Origin: Chryseobacterium antibioticum
GTDB taxonomy: Bacteria; Bacteroidota; Bacteroidia; Flavobacteriales; Weeksellaceae
Direction of reading: 5' to 3'
Assembly: GCF_012927325.1 (NCBI RefSeq)
Contig: NZ_JABBGI010000004.1
Location: 1 to 64,000 of the forward strand
Length of the DNA: 64,000 bases
Shown here: piece after piece, positions 28,001-36,877 of the stretch
Numbering within the stretch: position 1 is the stretch's first letter
Layout of the letters: every line of letters starts with the position of its first letter
Notes under the pieces: model-generated
Told to the model about the DNA's origin: nothing
Database searches by the model: none
The model's input: only the letters and a program-made list of their open reading frames with translations
Program-made: the position numbers and the translations under genes

Positions 28001-31000
28001 ATACACCCTTTTCGGTGCAGCAAAGGCTGGAAGAATGGAATGTTGATGAAGGGACATTACGAACAGCGGGAATCAGTGGTTTCGGTGCAGGTGGTTCCAA
28101 TGCACACATAATTGTTCAGGAATACAAGTCGTTACAAAAAAAATATATATCAACAGATCCTGCACTGGTGGTGTTTTCTGCAAAAAACGGAAAGCAGCTA
28201 CAACATTATGCACGAAAACTCAAACAATACATTCAGGATCATGCAGATCTGTTCATTTATAATGTTGCATATACGCTTCAAACCGGGCGTATGGCTATGG
28301 AACATCGTTTGGTAATTGAGGCAGCTAACCCGCATGATCTCATAAAGCAGCTAAATGCCTTTCTTGCCGGAGAACCAGGTAAATACCGTACAGGTTATTT
28401 AGGAAATGTCACTCAAACCGAAGTGATTTTTTCTACATTCAATGAATTGGCAAGTCAATGGTTAAACGGATCAAATGTAAACTGGTTAGAGATCTATAAC
28501 GGTAGATTCCCGAATAAGATCAGTTTACCAACCTATCCGTTCGACAATAAGCGCTATTGGTTCGATAGTTTTCTGGATAAAGAGATCAAAAAGAATATCG
28601 ATGCTGAAATAAAGCCGACCATTTTCCCAATTTCAAAATCGCTGTACCTCAACGGTATGCAATGGAAGTCAACGGGAACGGTAAATACAACTTTCCCGGA
28701 AAATGGCATTGCAGTTGTCACAATGGAATCTAGGGTTTCAAAAAACATGTTCACTTATGATCTGGTAAATGACCTTTATTTGGCTTTTCATCAATTGAGC
28801 AAGCGAACAGATTTGAAAGTGGTAATTCTGACTGGGTACGATACCATTTTTGCAATGGGCGGAGATAAGGAAGGACTTACAGACCTTTCGGAAAACAAAG
28901 GAGCTTATACAGATTTGCCGTTTTTATATAAGGGGTTGCTGGAATTCGATTTACCGGTGATTACGGCAATGCAAGGTCATGCATTAGGTGGCGGGCTCGT
29001 TCTTGGATTATATGGTGATGTGGTGTTGCTTTCAGAAAAGAGTACTTACAGTGCCAATTTCATGAATTATGGATTTACTCCGGGAATGGGAGCTACTTTC
29101 CTGCTAGGAGAAAAATTGGGAGTGAACATAGCTAATGAAATGCTCTTTACCGGAAAAATGTACAGCGGAAAAGAATTGCGTGAAAAAGGCTCATCTGTCA
29201 GAATCAGCACGGATGTCATGGGAGAAGCTTTGAAAATTGCCCGTGAAATGGTAACAAAGCCAGTTCTGGCATTGAAACTCTTAAAAGAAAAACTGGCTCA
29301 TGACCTTTCTCTGAAACAAACAGAACACATTGCCCGGGAAGTAGAAATGCAGAAAATTACTTTTGCACAGCCCGAAGTAAAACAGAAAATAACTGAACAA
29401 TTTTCTAAACCTCAAACACCGGTTGTTAATTCCGTAATTTCAGAAAAGGATGCAGTGTCCGGGAAAGTTAGGTTAGTACCTCCGGTAGAAGTCGCAGAAA
29501 GAAAATCAATCCCGGACTCTACGGAAACAATAAAAGTAACTCTGAGCCAGCTGTCATCAGGTAATATACAGGTTCAGAATCCACATTTGAATGAACAAAA
29601 CGAGGGGCAATTGTTCCTGACCCTGAAAGGAATTGTGGGAAGAATACTTCATATTCCGGATTCGGAAATTACTGCTGATGTTCAATTTACTGAGTTAGGA
29701 TTGGATTCCATCAATGGTGTTGAGATAATTCGGGAAATAAATGAAACCCTGCAACTGCAACTTGAAGGACCAATTTTGTATGAATACGGGACAATCAATT
29801 TGCTTACTGCTCATTTGAGCGGTCACGATTCGAAAACTGTCGAAATCAGTACAAACACACCGATTATTGTATCTGAACTGATGCAGTCAGATACTGAGAT
29901 ACTGTTTCCCTTAAAAGAGATTGTAGCAGAAGCACTTCATCTGGAACCTACTGCTATCAACGACAGCAGTGTTTTTACAGAACTTGGAATGGATTCCATT
30001 AACGGAGTCGAAATCCTGAGGGAAATCAATACCAGATTCGATCTTGATCTGGAAGGGGCAGTTCTATACCATTTCGCTACACTGGGGAAGTTGGCCAACC
30101 ATATTTCCGGGTTAACAGAAAAAGCACCTGCAATCGAAACTCTTGATAACCAAACTGTAAATATTGAAAAAAAAATCCCTCTTCTTGAAAAAACGACCGG
30201 AAGAGATCTTTCTGAAGCCCGAAAAACGATCAGAAGCATCATTTCCAACTGTTTGCATATTGATAGTGCTGATTTCAATGATAACAGCGTATTCAGCGAA
30301 TTGGGAATGGATTCCATCAATGGTGTAGAAATCATTCGTGAAATAAATATGGCCTTTGGAACCGCTTTCGAAGCCGGAGATTTGTATCAGTATGCTACCA
30401 TTGATGACCTGATTAAACAATTTGTTACTTCAGATAATGCTGTAGAGCATGTTGCTAATCCAGTAAACGAAATTTCTGAAGATATTACCCCGTTTGAACT
30501 TTCCTATATGCAACAGGCATACTGGGTAGGTGAAAACAAAGAACTTGAATTGGGCGGAAAGCAAGCACATCTGACGGTTCATTTTGAATTTGATTCCATA
30601 GATGTGAAACGATTGGATAAGGCAATCAATCAGTTGATTCGTCGACATGGTATTTTGAGAACCAGGTTCTTAGAAACTGGTCAACAACAACTGATAGAAA
30701 ACACTCCGTCTTATGATGCGACCATGAAGAATCTTCTTGAAATGGAACAGGAAACTGTTGAACAAGTCGTAATCAATTATGTGAACGAAAAACGAAAATC
30801 AAGTCCGGATAAACATAGCTGGCCATTGTTCGACTTCACGGTATTCAAAACCAATCTCAAAGATCAACTGGTGGTTAATATGAGTTTATTGGTATGTGAC
30901 GGAAGTAGTGTGGCTATCTTTTTCAAGGAACTATTTGACCTTTATACCAATCCGGCTTTAACTCTTGAGCCCTTAACAATTTCGTTCAGGGATTACGTGG

Positions 31001-34000
31001 ATTATCAGAAAGAGTTCCGCAACAGACAGAAATACAAGGATGCAAAAGCATACTGGAAAAACCGTCTGAAAGAGTTGCCACTTGGCCCGGAACTGGCTTA
31101 CAGCAATGGAAATGATGACGGTATAATGGTGCACAAGGAGAAGAAAATAGACCGCGAAACCTTTGCCGTTCTGAAAGAGAAAGTACGAAAAAGCAATTTT
31201 TCACTTTCATCAGTATTATGCACCGCTTACACGAAAGTACTGGCAACATATAGCCGAAGCAAACATTTTTCATTGACGATAATGACCTTGGGAAGAGAAT
31301 TTCCAAATGCAGAAATCAATAAGATTCTAGGAAATTTTTCGCGTATTTCAGTTTTAGAACTGGATTATAGAAAAGAACAATCCTTTTCTGCTGAAGTAGC
31401 TGCCGTTTCACGTCAGATCTGGGAAGATCAGAAACACAACTCATATAACGGAATTGAGGTGATTCGAGATCTTAATATCGAACGCGGATTGCTTGGAAAA
31501 ATAGCCATTCCGGTAACTTTTGCCAGTGCTTTTGGCTTAGGATACGATGAAAAGCCTCCGTTCAGAAGAGTTTCAGCAAGTCTTCAGGTTCCACAGGTTG
31601 CTATGGATCATCAGGTTTGTGAAGAACCGGATGGGTCATTACTGCTTTCATTTGATATTGATGATGCATACTTTCAGAATGGTGTCACTGACGACATTAT
31701 TTGTTCCTATGAAAAAGCCATCCGTATACTTGTGGCGGCAGACTGGAATACACCGATGGAGTCTGTTGTATTGGAAGATCAGTTAGCACAGATTGATCTT
31801 ACAAATGAAACGGATATGGAAATTCCGAAAACCTTTTTATTTGATCCTTTCGAGAAAAGTGCGCAACGGTATGCAGAAAAAGCAGCAGTGATTGATGGAA
31901 CAACACAACTTACTTATAGCAAAATTCAACGTTTATCGAATCGCATCGCAAACAAGCTTAAAGAAAATGGAGCAAGCCAGAATAAGCTCATAGGGGTGTT
32001 GATGCACAAGGGTTGGGAACAAGTTCCTGCAACGCTTGGGATTATGAAATCAGGCGGAGCGTATCTGCCATTAGATCCTACAATGCCGGAAAGCAGATTA
32101 AACTATATTCTGGAAAAGGCCGAAGTAAATCAGATCGTAACCACAGCTTCTATTCCGGTAAAAGAATTGGCATTCCCAGAACATATTCGTTGCTGGAATA
32201 TTGATACCGATTTTGCATCTGAGCCAGATACAGCACCTCAAATCGAATTAAAGGAAAGTGATCTGGCGTATACCATTTTCACTTCAGGTTCTACAGGCTT
32301 CCCGAAAGGGGTGATGATTGATCACCGGGGAGCGCTCAATACCTGTATAGATATCAACAGTCGCTTTGAATTGGATGAGCAAAGTGTCGTGCTTGCACTT
32401 TCAGCGCTTTACTTTGATTTGTCGGTTTTCGATATTTTCGGAATACTAGGCTGTGGAGGAACAATAGTGTTTCCAGATTACAAAAAGCTGCGTGATCCTG
32501 GACATTGGATCAAATTGATTCAGGAACACGAAATCACGGTCTGGAATTCCGTTCCTGAATTGATGAATATGCTGATTGAATACAATGCATTGTTAGAGAA
32601 ACAGGTTATCAAACAGCTAAAACTGGTCATGATGAGCGGGGATTGGATTCCTGTAACGCTTCCTGAAAGAATCAGGCAGTTTGTACCGAATGCAAAAGTG
32701 GTTAGTCTGGGCGGAGCAACCGAGGCTTCTATCTGGTCTATCTATCATGAAATTAAAGAAATTGATCCAACGTTACGCAGTATTCCTTACGGAAAGGCTC
32801 TTGCCAATCAAACCATGCATGTACTCGATCAATTTATGAATCCTTGCCCGTTCCTTACTACCGGAGATATTTATATCGGGGGAATTGGAGTGGCAAAAGG
32901 TTATCTGAAAGACGAAGAAAAAACCAGGAATCAATTTGTCCGTCACCCGAAAACAAAAGAAATCATTTATAAAACAGGTGATTTGGGGCGTGTTATGCGA
33001 AACGGTAATATTGAGTTTTTGGGAAGAGAAGACTTTCAGGTAAAAGTACAGGGTTATCGCATTGAAATGGGGGATATTGAAGCTGCGTTATTGCGGTCTG
33101 AACAAGTAAAAGCTGCTGTTGTTGATGTATGGAAAGACATCATCGGCAACAATTACCTGGTGGCTTATACTGTACCGAAGAACCGGTCCATCGATGAAAA
33201 GGAATTGACAGAAGAGCTGCGATCTCAGCTTCAGTCCTACATGATTCCGAAATACATTGTTTCCCTTGAAGATCTTCCTGTTACGCAAAACGGAAAAATA
33301 GATAGGAAAAGTCTTCCTGATCCGAGAATAACTGAACAAAAAGAAGCGAATACGGAAACAATATCGGAACATCTTACCATATCACTTCAAACGGTTTGGA
33401 AAGAACTGCTTCAGGTAAACCATATTTCAGGCTCGGATGATTTCTTTGAACTGGGAGGCAACTCCCTGTTGGCTATCCGATTGGCTGCTTTGTTGGAAAG
33501 TAACCTTCAGCTGAAGATTGATTTAAGTGAGTTGCTTCAAAACAGCCGCTTTTCTGCCCAACTTCAGGTGATTGCCGGTAAATTCTCAGGGCAGAATACA
33601 ACAAAATCAATTGTTGCCATTCGAAATGCTGATGCCGAAGGTCAACCCCTCTTTTTGGTTCACCCGATAGGAGGATCCGTTTTTTGCTACAATCAGTTGG
33701 CTCGTTTAATGGATCCTGAAACACCTGTATACGGTTTTCACGCCACGGGAAATGAATCTCAGGATGTAGTAAAAATGGCAGCAGCTTATATCAAAGACAT
33801 GAAATCCGTTCAGCCCGAAGGCCCTTACTGCATAGGTGGCTGGTCTTTCGGCGGCATTATTTCGTTTGAAATGGCTCGTCAGCTGGAGCAGATGGGGGAT
33901 AGGGTAGAAGATCTGTTCCTGATCGATTCTTACTTCCATTCCAGCGGATACCAATTGGAAAATGTTCACGAAACAGAAGTTTTTGAAAAGTTCCTGAAGG

Positions 34001-34383
34001 ATCTGAGTTTTCAGAAAGGCGGCCGCCTTATACAGAGTAGTACCATGCAGCAAATGTTGGATGAGGCTGTTGAAACAAAACTGTTCCCTGCCGAAATAAC
34101 TATGGAAACAATCCGGAAACTCCTCGAAATGTTCAGGAATAATTGTGTTGCCTATTCCAATTACAAGGCATTATCACCAGTGAACAGCAATACCCACATC
34201 TTAGTGGCAACTGACCGTTCGTTTATCGGATCTGAAAGAGATGCAAAGGCTTGGGAAAATTGGCTCACAGGGAAATATACTTATCATGAACTGACAGGAG
34301 ATCACTTTACGATTTTCGAGGGAGAAAGTTTGAAAAAATTGGTCGAAATAGTAACCATCTCATCAAAAATTACGAGCATATGA
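25039..34383 (+). CDS. Trans-AT PKS-NRPS: cMT-ACP2-KS-ECH-ACP3-Cy-A(Cys)-PCP-TE
   Basis: 3114 aa, the terminal assembly-line protein. Domains: C-methyltransferase (about 90-385, SAM motif EIGAGTGG at 203); tandem ACPs (Ser440, Ser534); KS (600-1035, Cys776 in TMCSSSL, His911, His949); in-cis ECH2-like domain (1220-1455); three tandem ACPs (Ser1557, Ser1653, Ser1759), all with DSINGVE; heterocyclisation domain (about 1815-2245) recognised by MQQAYWVGE and PQVAMDHQV, its DxxxxDxxS motif reading SLLVCDGSS (Asp1954 kept, first Asp replaced by Ser1949); adenylation domain (about 2255-2660, TSGSTGFPKG at 2415), whose specificity residues I read as D-L-F-N-M-S-L-I-W, close to cysteine codes; PCP (Ser2809 in GGNS); type I thioesterase (Ser2936 in GWSFGG, His3089). 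The predicted end of the chain is a thiazoline carboxylate, released by hydrolysis or macrocyclisation. Confidence 0.9.
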   Translation: MSLINQNKKISQVNQYSQVVLNIPEPQRFNVERETVSLMEKILFQGLIAVIHNLGLRENGNQLSKIGELAVQLDILPKYERLFTELIEELVQNGYLTLSGDYLHISSEIRSIDNVLSDLADFGKTYPDFEPHTRLMNLCFAVYGDILTGKKRATDIIFPLGSLELVEGIYNGNKQADYFNELLAGLVQTGVASTAGKKITILEIGAGTGGTTKCVLNKLITQKEFIDYHFTDLSKSFLFNAESLFKSDFTGFRTSILNIENDPLEQGFLEGAYDIIIAANVLHATRDITHTLTQLKKLLKANGVILMNEIARKELFTTLTFGLLDGWWLYEDEELRFKNNPGLSFENWTTVLEETGFVRSTVYPSGNSCSQQIIAAYSDGWIEQEMTPAQTLSAAAVQKNSTSGCNFILEELKNVFASVLQCDVKRLDLNAPFDELGVDSIMIGTLSKQLSEKYGNISATLLFEYGTINELAAYLSAQTVNPLFIAAADLKEDVVSFEPRQIGKYLINLFAELLQSDASRIDIHVPLDELGMDSIMIGELTKRVQRIIPVISSTIFFEYSTISELTQYFSENYSGYFASKSGQSISEPVQVKTSPSVRTPAIHEPIAIIGVSGKYPGAKTLDELWKVLSEGKDMISEIPLNRWDNRKFFDPLKGKHGKNYCPYGGFIDDFDQFDPLFFNISPREAERMDPQERLFLQTAWESIEDSGYKYTDFSKRNAVKTGVYVGVMYEEYQLHGAAMDPQTGRVALGANPAGIANRVSYCMDFNGPSIAIDTMCSSSLTAIHMACNDLKFGDTDVAVAGGVNLTVHPNKYLILSQGTFLSPNGRCESFGSNGQGFVPGEGVGAVVLKRLSDAQKDGDQIYATILGTAVNHGGKGNGYTIPNPASQANVISSALLKAGLSGESISYVEAHGTGTSLGDPIEIEGLTKAFNSGKKQFCKIGSIKSNIGHCESAAGISGLTKVLLQLKYKQLVPSLHSQNLNPKINFGDTPFSVQQRLEEWNVDEGTLRTAGISGFGAGGSNAHIIVQEYKSLQKKYISTDPALVVFSAKNGKQLQHYARKLKQYIQDHADLFIYNVAYTLQTGRMAMEHRLVIEAANPHDLIKQLNAFLAGEPGKYRTGYLGNVTQTEVIFSTFNELASQWLNGSNVNWLEIYNGRFPNKISLPTYPFDNKRYWFDSFLDKEIKKNIDAEIKPTIFPISKSLYLNGMQWKSTGTVNTTFPENGIAVVTMESRVSKNMFTYDLVNDLYLAFHQLSKRTDLKVVILTGYDTIFAMGGDKEGLTDLSENKGAYTDLPFLYKGLLEFDLPVITAMQGHALGGGLVLGLYGDVVLLSEKSTYSANFMNYGFTPGMGATFLLGEKLGVNIANEMLFTGKMYSGKELREKGSSVRISTDVMGEALKIAREMVTKPVLALKLLKEKLAHDLSLKQTEHIAREVEMQKITFAQPEVKQKITEQFSKPQTPVVNSVISEKDAVSGKVRLVPPVEVAERKSIPDSTETIKVTLSQLSSGNIQVQNPHLNEQNEGQLFLTLKGIVGRILHIPDSEITADVQFTELGLDSINGVEIIREINETLQLQLEGPILYEYGTINLLTAHLSGHDSKTVEISTNTPIIVSELMQSDTEILFPLKEIVAEALHLEPTAINDSSVFTELGMDSINGVEILREINTRFDLDLEGAVLYHFATLGKLANHISGLTEKAPAIETLDNQTVNIEKKIPLLEKTTGRDLSEARKTIRSIISNCLHIDSADFNDNSVFSELGMDSINGVEIIREINMAFGTAFEAGDLYQYATIDDLIKQFVTSDNAVEHVANPVNEISEDITPFELSYMQQAYWVGENKELELGGKQAHLTVHFEFDSIDVKRLDKAINQLIRRHGILRTRFLETGQQQLIENTPSYDATMKNLLEMEQETVEQVVINYVNEKRKSSPDKHSWPLFDFTVFKTNLKDQLVVNMSLLVCDGSSVAIFFKELFDLYTNPALTLEPLTISFRDYVDYQKEFRNRQKYKDAKAYWKNRLKELPLGPELAYSNGNDDGIMVHKEKKIDRETFAVLKEKVRKSNFSLSSVLCTAYTKVLATYSRSKHFSLTIMTLGREFPNAEINKILGNFSRISVLELDYRKEQSFSAEVAAVSRQIWEDQKHNSYNGIEVIRDLNIERGLLGKIAIPVTFASAFGLGYDEKPPFRRVSASLQVPQVAMDHQVCEEPDGSLLLSFDIDDAYFQNGVTDDIICSYEKAIRILVAADWNTPMESVVLEDQLAQIDLTNETDMEIPKTFLFDPFEKSAQRYAEKAAVIDGTTQLTYSKIQRLSNRIANKLKENGASQNKLIGVLMHKGWEQVPATLGIMKSGGAYLPLDPTMPESRLNYILEKAEVNQIVTTASIPVKELAFPEHIRCWNIDTDFASEPDTAPQIELKESDLAYTIFTSGSTGFPKGVMIDHRGALNTCIDINSRFELDEQSVVLALSALYFDLSVFDIFGILGCGGTIVFPDYKKLRDPGHWIKLIQEHEITVWNSVPELMNMLIEYNALLEKQVIKQLKLVMMSGDWIPVTLPERIRQFVPNAKVVSLGGATEASIWSIYHEIKEIDPTLRSIPYGKALANQTMHVLDQFMNPCPFLTTGDIYIGGIGVAKGYLKDEEKTRNQFVRHPKTKEIIYKTGDLGRVMRNGNIEFLGREDFQVKVQGYRIEMGDIEAALLRSEQVKAAVVDVWKDIIGNNYLVAYTVPKNRSIDEKELTEELRSQLQSYMIPKYIVSLEDLPVTQNGKIDRKSLPDPRITEQKEANTETISEHLTISLQTVWKELLQVNHISGSDDFFELGGNSLLAIRLAALLESNLQLKIDLSELLQNSRFSAQLQVIAGKFSGQNTTKSIVAIRNADAEGQPLFLVHPIGGSVFCYNQLARLMDPETPVYGFHATGNESQDVVKMAAAYIKDMKSVQPEGPYCIGGWSFGGIISFEMARQLEQMGDRVEDLFLIDSYFHSSGYQLENVHETEVFEKFLKDLSFQKGGRLIQSSTMQQMLDEAVETKLFPAEITMETIRKLLEMFRNNCVAYSNYKALSPVNSNTHILVATDRSFIGSERDAKAWENWLTGKYTYHELTGDHFTIFEGESLKKLVEIVTISSKITSI

Positions 34384-36614
34384 AAAGAGCACTAATCTTT
34401 CCGGGACAAGGTTCCCAATTCAAAGGAATGGGAAAAGGATTATTTGAAAAATATCCGGAAATAAAAATAAAAGCCCGGGAAATCCTGGGATACGATTTGG
34501 AAGCGTTGTGTCTGGAAGATAAAGACGACTTACTTGGACAAACACAATATACCCAACCAGCAATTTTTACGGTGAGTGCTATGCATTACTGGGAATACCT
34601 GAAAGAGAATTCCAAACCGGACTTCTTGGCTGGACATAGTCTTGGAGAATACAATGCGTTATTGGCATCTGGAGTATTTGATTTTGAAACAGGATTAAGA
34701 CTCGTTCATAAACGTGGAGCTTTAATGGCTGCTGCTTCCGGAGGAGGAATGGCCGCTATTCTGGGAATTTCAACAGAAAAATTGAATAAATTATTGACTG
34801 AAGGAGGTTTTGATGGAATTGATGTTGCTAACTATAATACTACGACCCAAATTGTAATTTCCGGTCGGGCAGAAGATATCCGCCGTGCAGTGAATTATTT
34901 TGAAGAGAAAAAAATTCAGGCAATCCCACTTCAGGTAAGCGCGCCTTTCCATTCACGCTATATGAAAAGTGCAGCCTTGGAATTTGAGCAATTTATCAAT
35001 GGGATTGATTTGAATCCGTTAAGTATTTCTGTGGTTGCAAATACTACTGCCAATTGGTACACATCAGCGGTTAAAGAAACCTTGGCAACTCAGATTGCAC
35101 AATCTGTAAGATGGGTAGATTCCATTCGGCTTTTAATGGGAAATGGAGTAACAGAATTCAAAGAAATCGGGAGTCATATTCTTACAAGAATGGTGGCTGA
35201 TATTAAAAAAAATTGCACACCCTTAACCCATCATGAAGCTTCGATTCTTCCAGAAAGAGAAAAGAAAATCTTTCTTGGAAGCAAAGATTTTTGCCGGGAT
35301 TATAACATCAAATTACCTTATGTTGCCGGAGGAATGTACCGGGGAGTTGCCTCTCCCGAAATGGTTATTCGATTGGGAAAAGCAAAAATGTTCGGATTTT
35401 ATGGTACGGGTGGATTGCAAATGAATGAAATTGAAAGCGGGATCAGACAAATAAAAACAGCTCTAAGTAACGGGGAATCATTCGGCATTAATTTGCTGCA
35501 TCATTTCGGAGATCCGGAAACAGAATGGAAGTTGGTAGAACTTTACCTGAAAGAAAACATAAAATTTATTGAAGCCTCCGCGTTTATGCAAATGACAAAA
35601 CCGTTGGTATACTTCCGCGTCAAGGGACTTGGAAAAGATGCTCATGGTAAGATTATTTCCAATAACCAGATCATGGCAAAAATATCCAGACCCGAAGTGG
35701 CTGAGGTATTTATGAACCCAGCTCCGGAACGTATATTGAAACAGCTGATCGCCGAAGGAAAGATCACTGAGCAGGAAGCAGAAATGGCAAGAGAAGTACC
35801 GGTTAGCCAGGATATTTGTGTAGAAGCAGATTCAGGTGGGCACACTGATGCCGGAAGAGCATTGGTTATTTTGCCTGCAATCCGGACATTGCGTGATCAG
35901 ATTTCTACTGCCAATAGTTATTCAAAATCTATCAGAATTGGTCTTGCAGGAGGAATCGGCACACCGGAATCAGTGGTTTGCGCTTTTATGATGGGAGCCG
36001 ATTTTGTACTCACAGGTTCCATAAATCAATGTACCGTTGAGGCTGCAACCAGCGACTTGGTTAAGGATCTGTTACAGGAAATGAATGTTCAGGATACAGA
36101 CTATGCCCCAGCGGGTGATATGTTTGAAATAGGAGCGAAGGTACAGGTACTCAAAAAAGGAGTACTCTTTTCTCCAAGAGCCAATAAGCTGTACACACTT
36201 TATAATCATTATGAAAGTCTGGAAGAACTTCCTGAAAATATTCGCAAACAGCTTGAAGAGTCCTATTTCAAAAAAAGCCTTGACGAAATCTGGCAGGAAG
36301 TCAAAAATTACCAGTTAGCAAAAGGGAATATTAATGCCATTGAAAAAGCAGAAATGAATGGAAAACAGAAAATGGCTATGGTATTCAAATGGTATTTCGG
36401 ATTCAGCAGCAGAAGTGCGTTGAACGGATTCAGTGAACGAAGAGTAGATTTTCAGATACATACCGGTCCGGCATTGGGAGCCTTTAATCAATGGGTAAAG
36501 GGAACAGGATTAGAATCCTGGCGAGCACGTCATGTTGATCAAATCGGTGAAAAACTGATGCATGAGGCTACACTCTTTTTTGAAGAAAAAGTAAACACTA
36601 TATATAATAACTAA
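34380..36614 (+). CDS. Trans-acting acyltransferase fused to PfaD-type enoylreductase
   Basis: 744 aa. Residues 1-290 form a FabD-like AT: FPGQGSQ at the N-terminus, Ser87 in GHSLGE, and SAPFHS in the region where malonyl-specific enzymes have a small-residue/FHS pattern. It should load malonyl units onto all the AT-less modules. Residues about 310-740 are a PfaD-like FMN enoylreductase, recognisable by AGGIGTPESV and a TGSINQ-containing barrel. It could reduce enoyl intermediates in trans, for instance after the two DH-KR modules. The start ATG overlaps the stop of the TE-containing gene as ATGA, so translation is coupled. AT-ER fusions are common in trans-AT clusters. Confidence 0.9.
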   Translation: MKRALIFPGQGSQFKGMGKGLFEKYPEIKIKAREILGYDLEALCLEDKDDLLGQTQYTQPAIFTVSAMHYWEYLKENSKPDFLAGHSLGEYNALLASGVFDFETGLRLVHKRGALMAAASGGGMAAILGISTEKLNKLLTEGGFDGIDVANYNTTTQIVISGRAEDIRRAVNYFEEKKIQAIPLQVSAPFHSRYMKSAALEFEQFINGIDLNPLSISVVANTTANWYTSAVKETLATQIAQSVRWVDSIRLLMGNGVTEFKEIGSHILTRMVADIKKNCTPLTHHEASILPEREKKIFLGSKDFCRDYNIKLPYVAGGMYRGVASPEMVIRLGKAKMFGFYGTGGLQMNEIESGIRQIKTALSNGESFGINLLHHFGDPETEWKLVELYLKENIKFIEASAFMQMTKPLVYFRVKGLGKDAHGKIISNNQIMAKISRPEVAEVFMNPAPERILKQLIAEGKITEQEAEMAREVPVSQDICVEADSGGHTDAGRALVILPAIRTLRDQISTANSYSKSIRIGLAGGIGTPESVVCAFMMGADFVLTGSINQCTVEAATSDLVKDLLQEMNVQDTDYAPAGDMFEIGAKVQVLKKGVLFSPRANKLYTLYNHYESLEELPENIRKQLEESYFKKSLDEIWQEVKNYQLAKGNINAIEKAEMNGKQKMAMVFKWYFGFSSRSALNGFSERRVDFQIHTGPALGAFNQWVKGTGLESWRARHVDQIGEKLMHEATLFFEEKVNTIYNN

Positions 36615-36624
36615 AACAAAAAAA

Positions 36625-36873
36625 ATGAAAGAAGAACTAGAAGCAGTAATCCGCGAAAATTTAATCGAAATCATGCCTGAATTGGAGGACGAATCATTTT
36701 CAAGCGAAGAAACGTTTGTTGACCTGGGAGCAAATTCCCTTGACCGCGGAGAATTAATTACATTGACTCTGGAGCGTATTGGATTAGACATTTCAAGAAT
36801 TGACTTTGTGAATGCAAAAACGATCAGTGAGCTGGCGGATCTGATTGCGCAAAAGCGTAAGGAATTAAACTAA
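36625..36873 (+). CDS. Free-standing donor ACP of the beta-branching cassette
   Basis: 82 aa, a single carrier domain with the phosphopantetheine serine in LGANSLDRGE. The NS-LDR variant of the usual DS motif is characteristic of the discrete ACP that carries the acetyl donor in HMG-CoA-synthase cassettes (for example PksF/AcpK neighbours). It should be loaded with malonyl by the AT, decarboxylated by the KS encoded just downstream, and used by the HCS to add an acetate carbon to a beta-keto intermediate. It lies 10 nt after the AT-ER gene and 4 nt before the decarboxylating KS. Confidence 0.88.
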   Translation: MKEELEAVIRENLIEIMPELEDESFSSEETFVDLGANSLDRGELITLTLERIGLDISRIDFVNAKTISELADLIAQKRKELN

Positions 36874-36877
36874 GTAT

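Noticed and set aside
31547..31786. Numerous long frames on the other strand or in shifted frames inside the PKS genes
   Set aside because: They overlap well-supported domains and show no family features; they are shadows of the coding frame.
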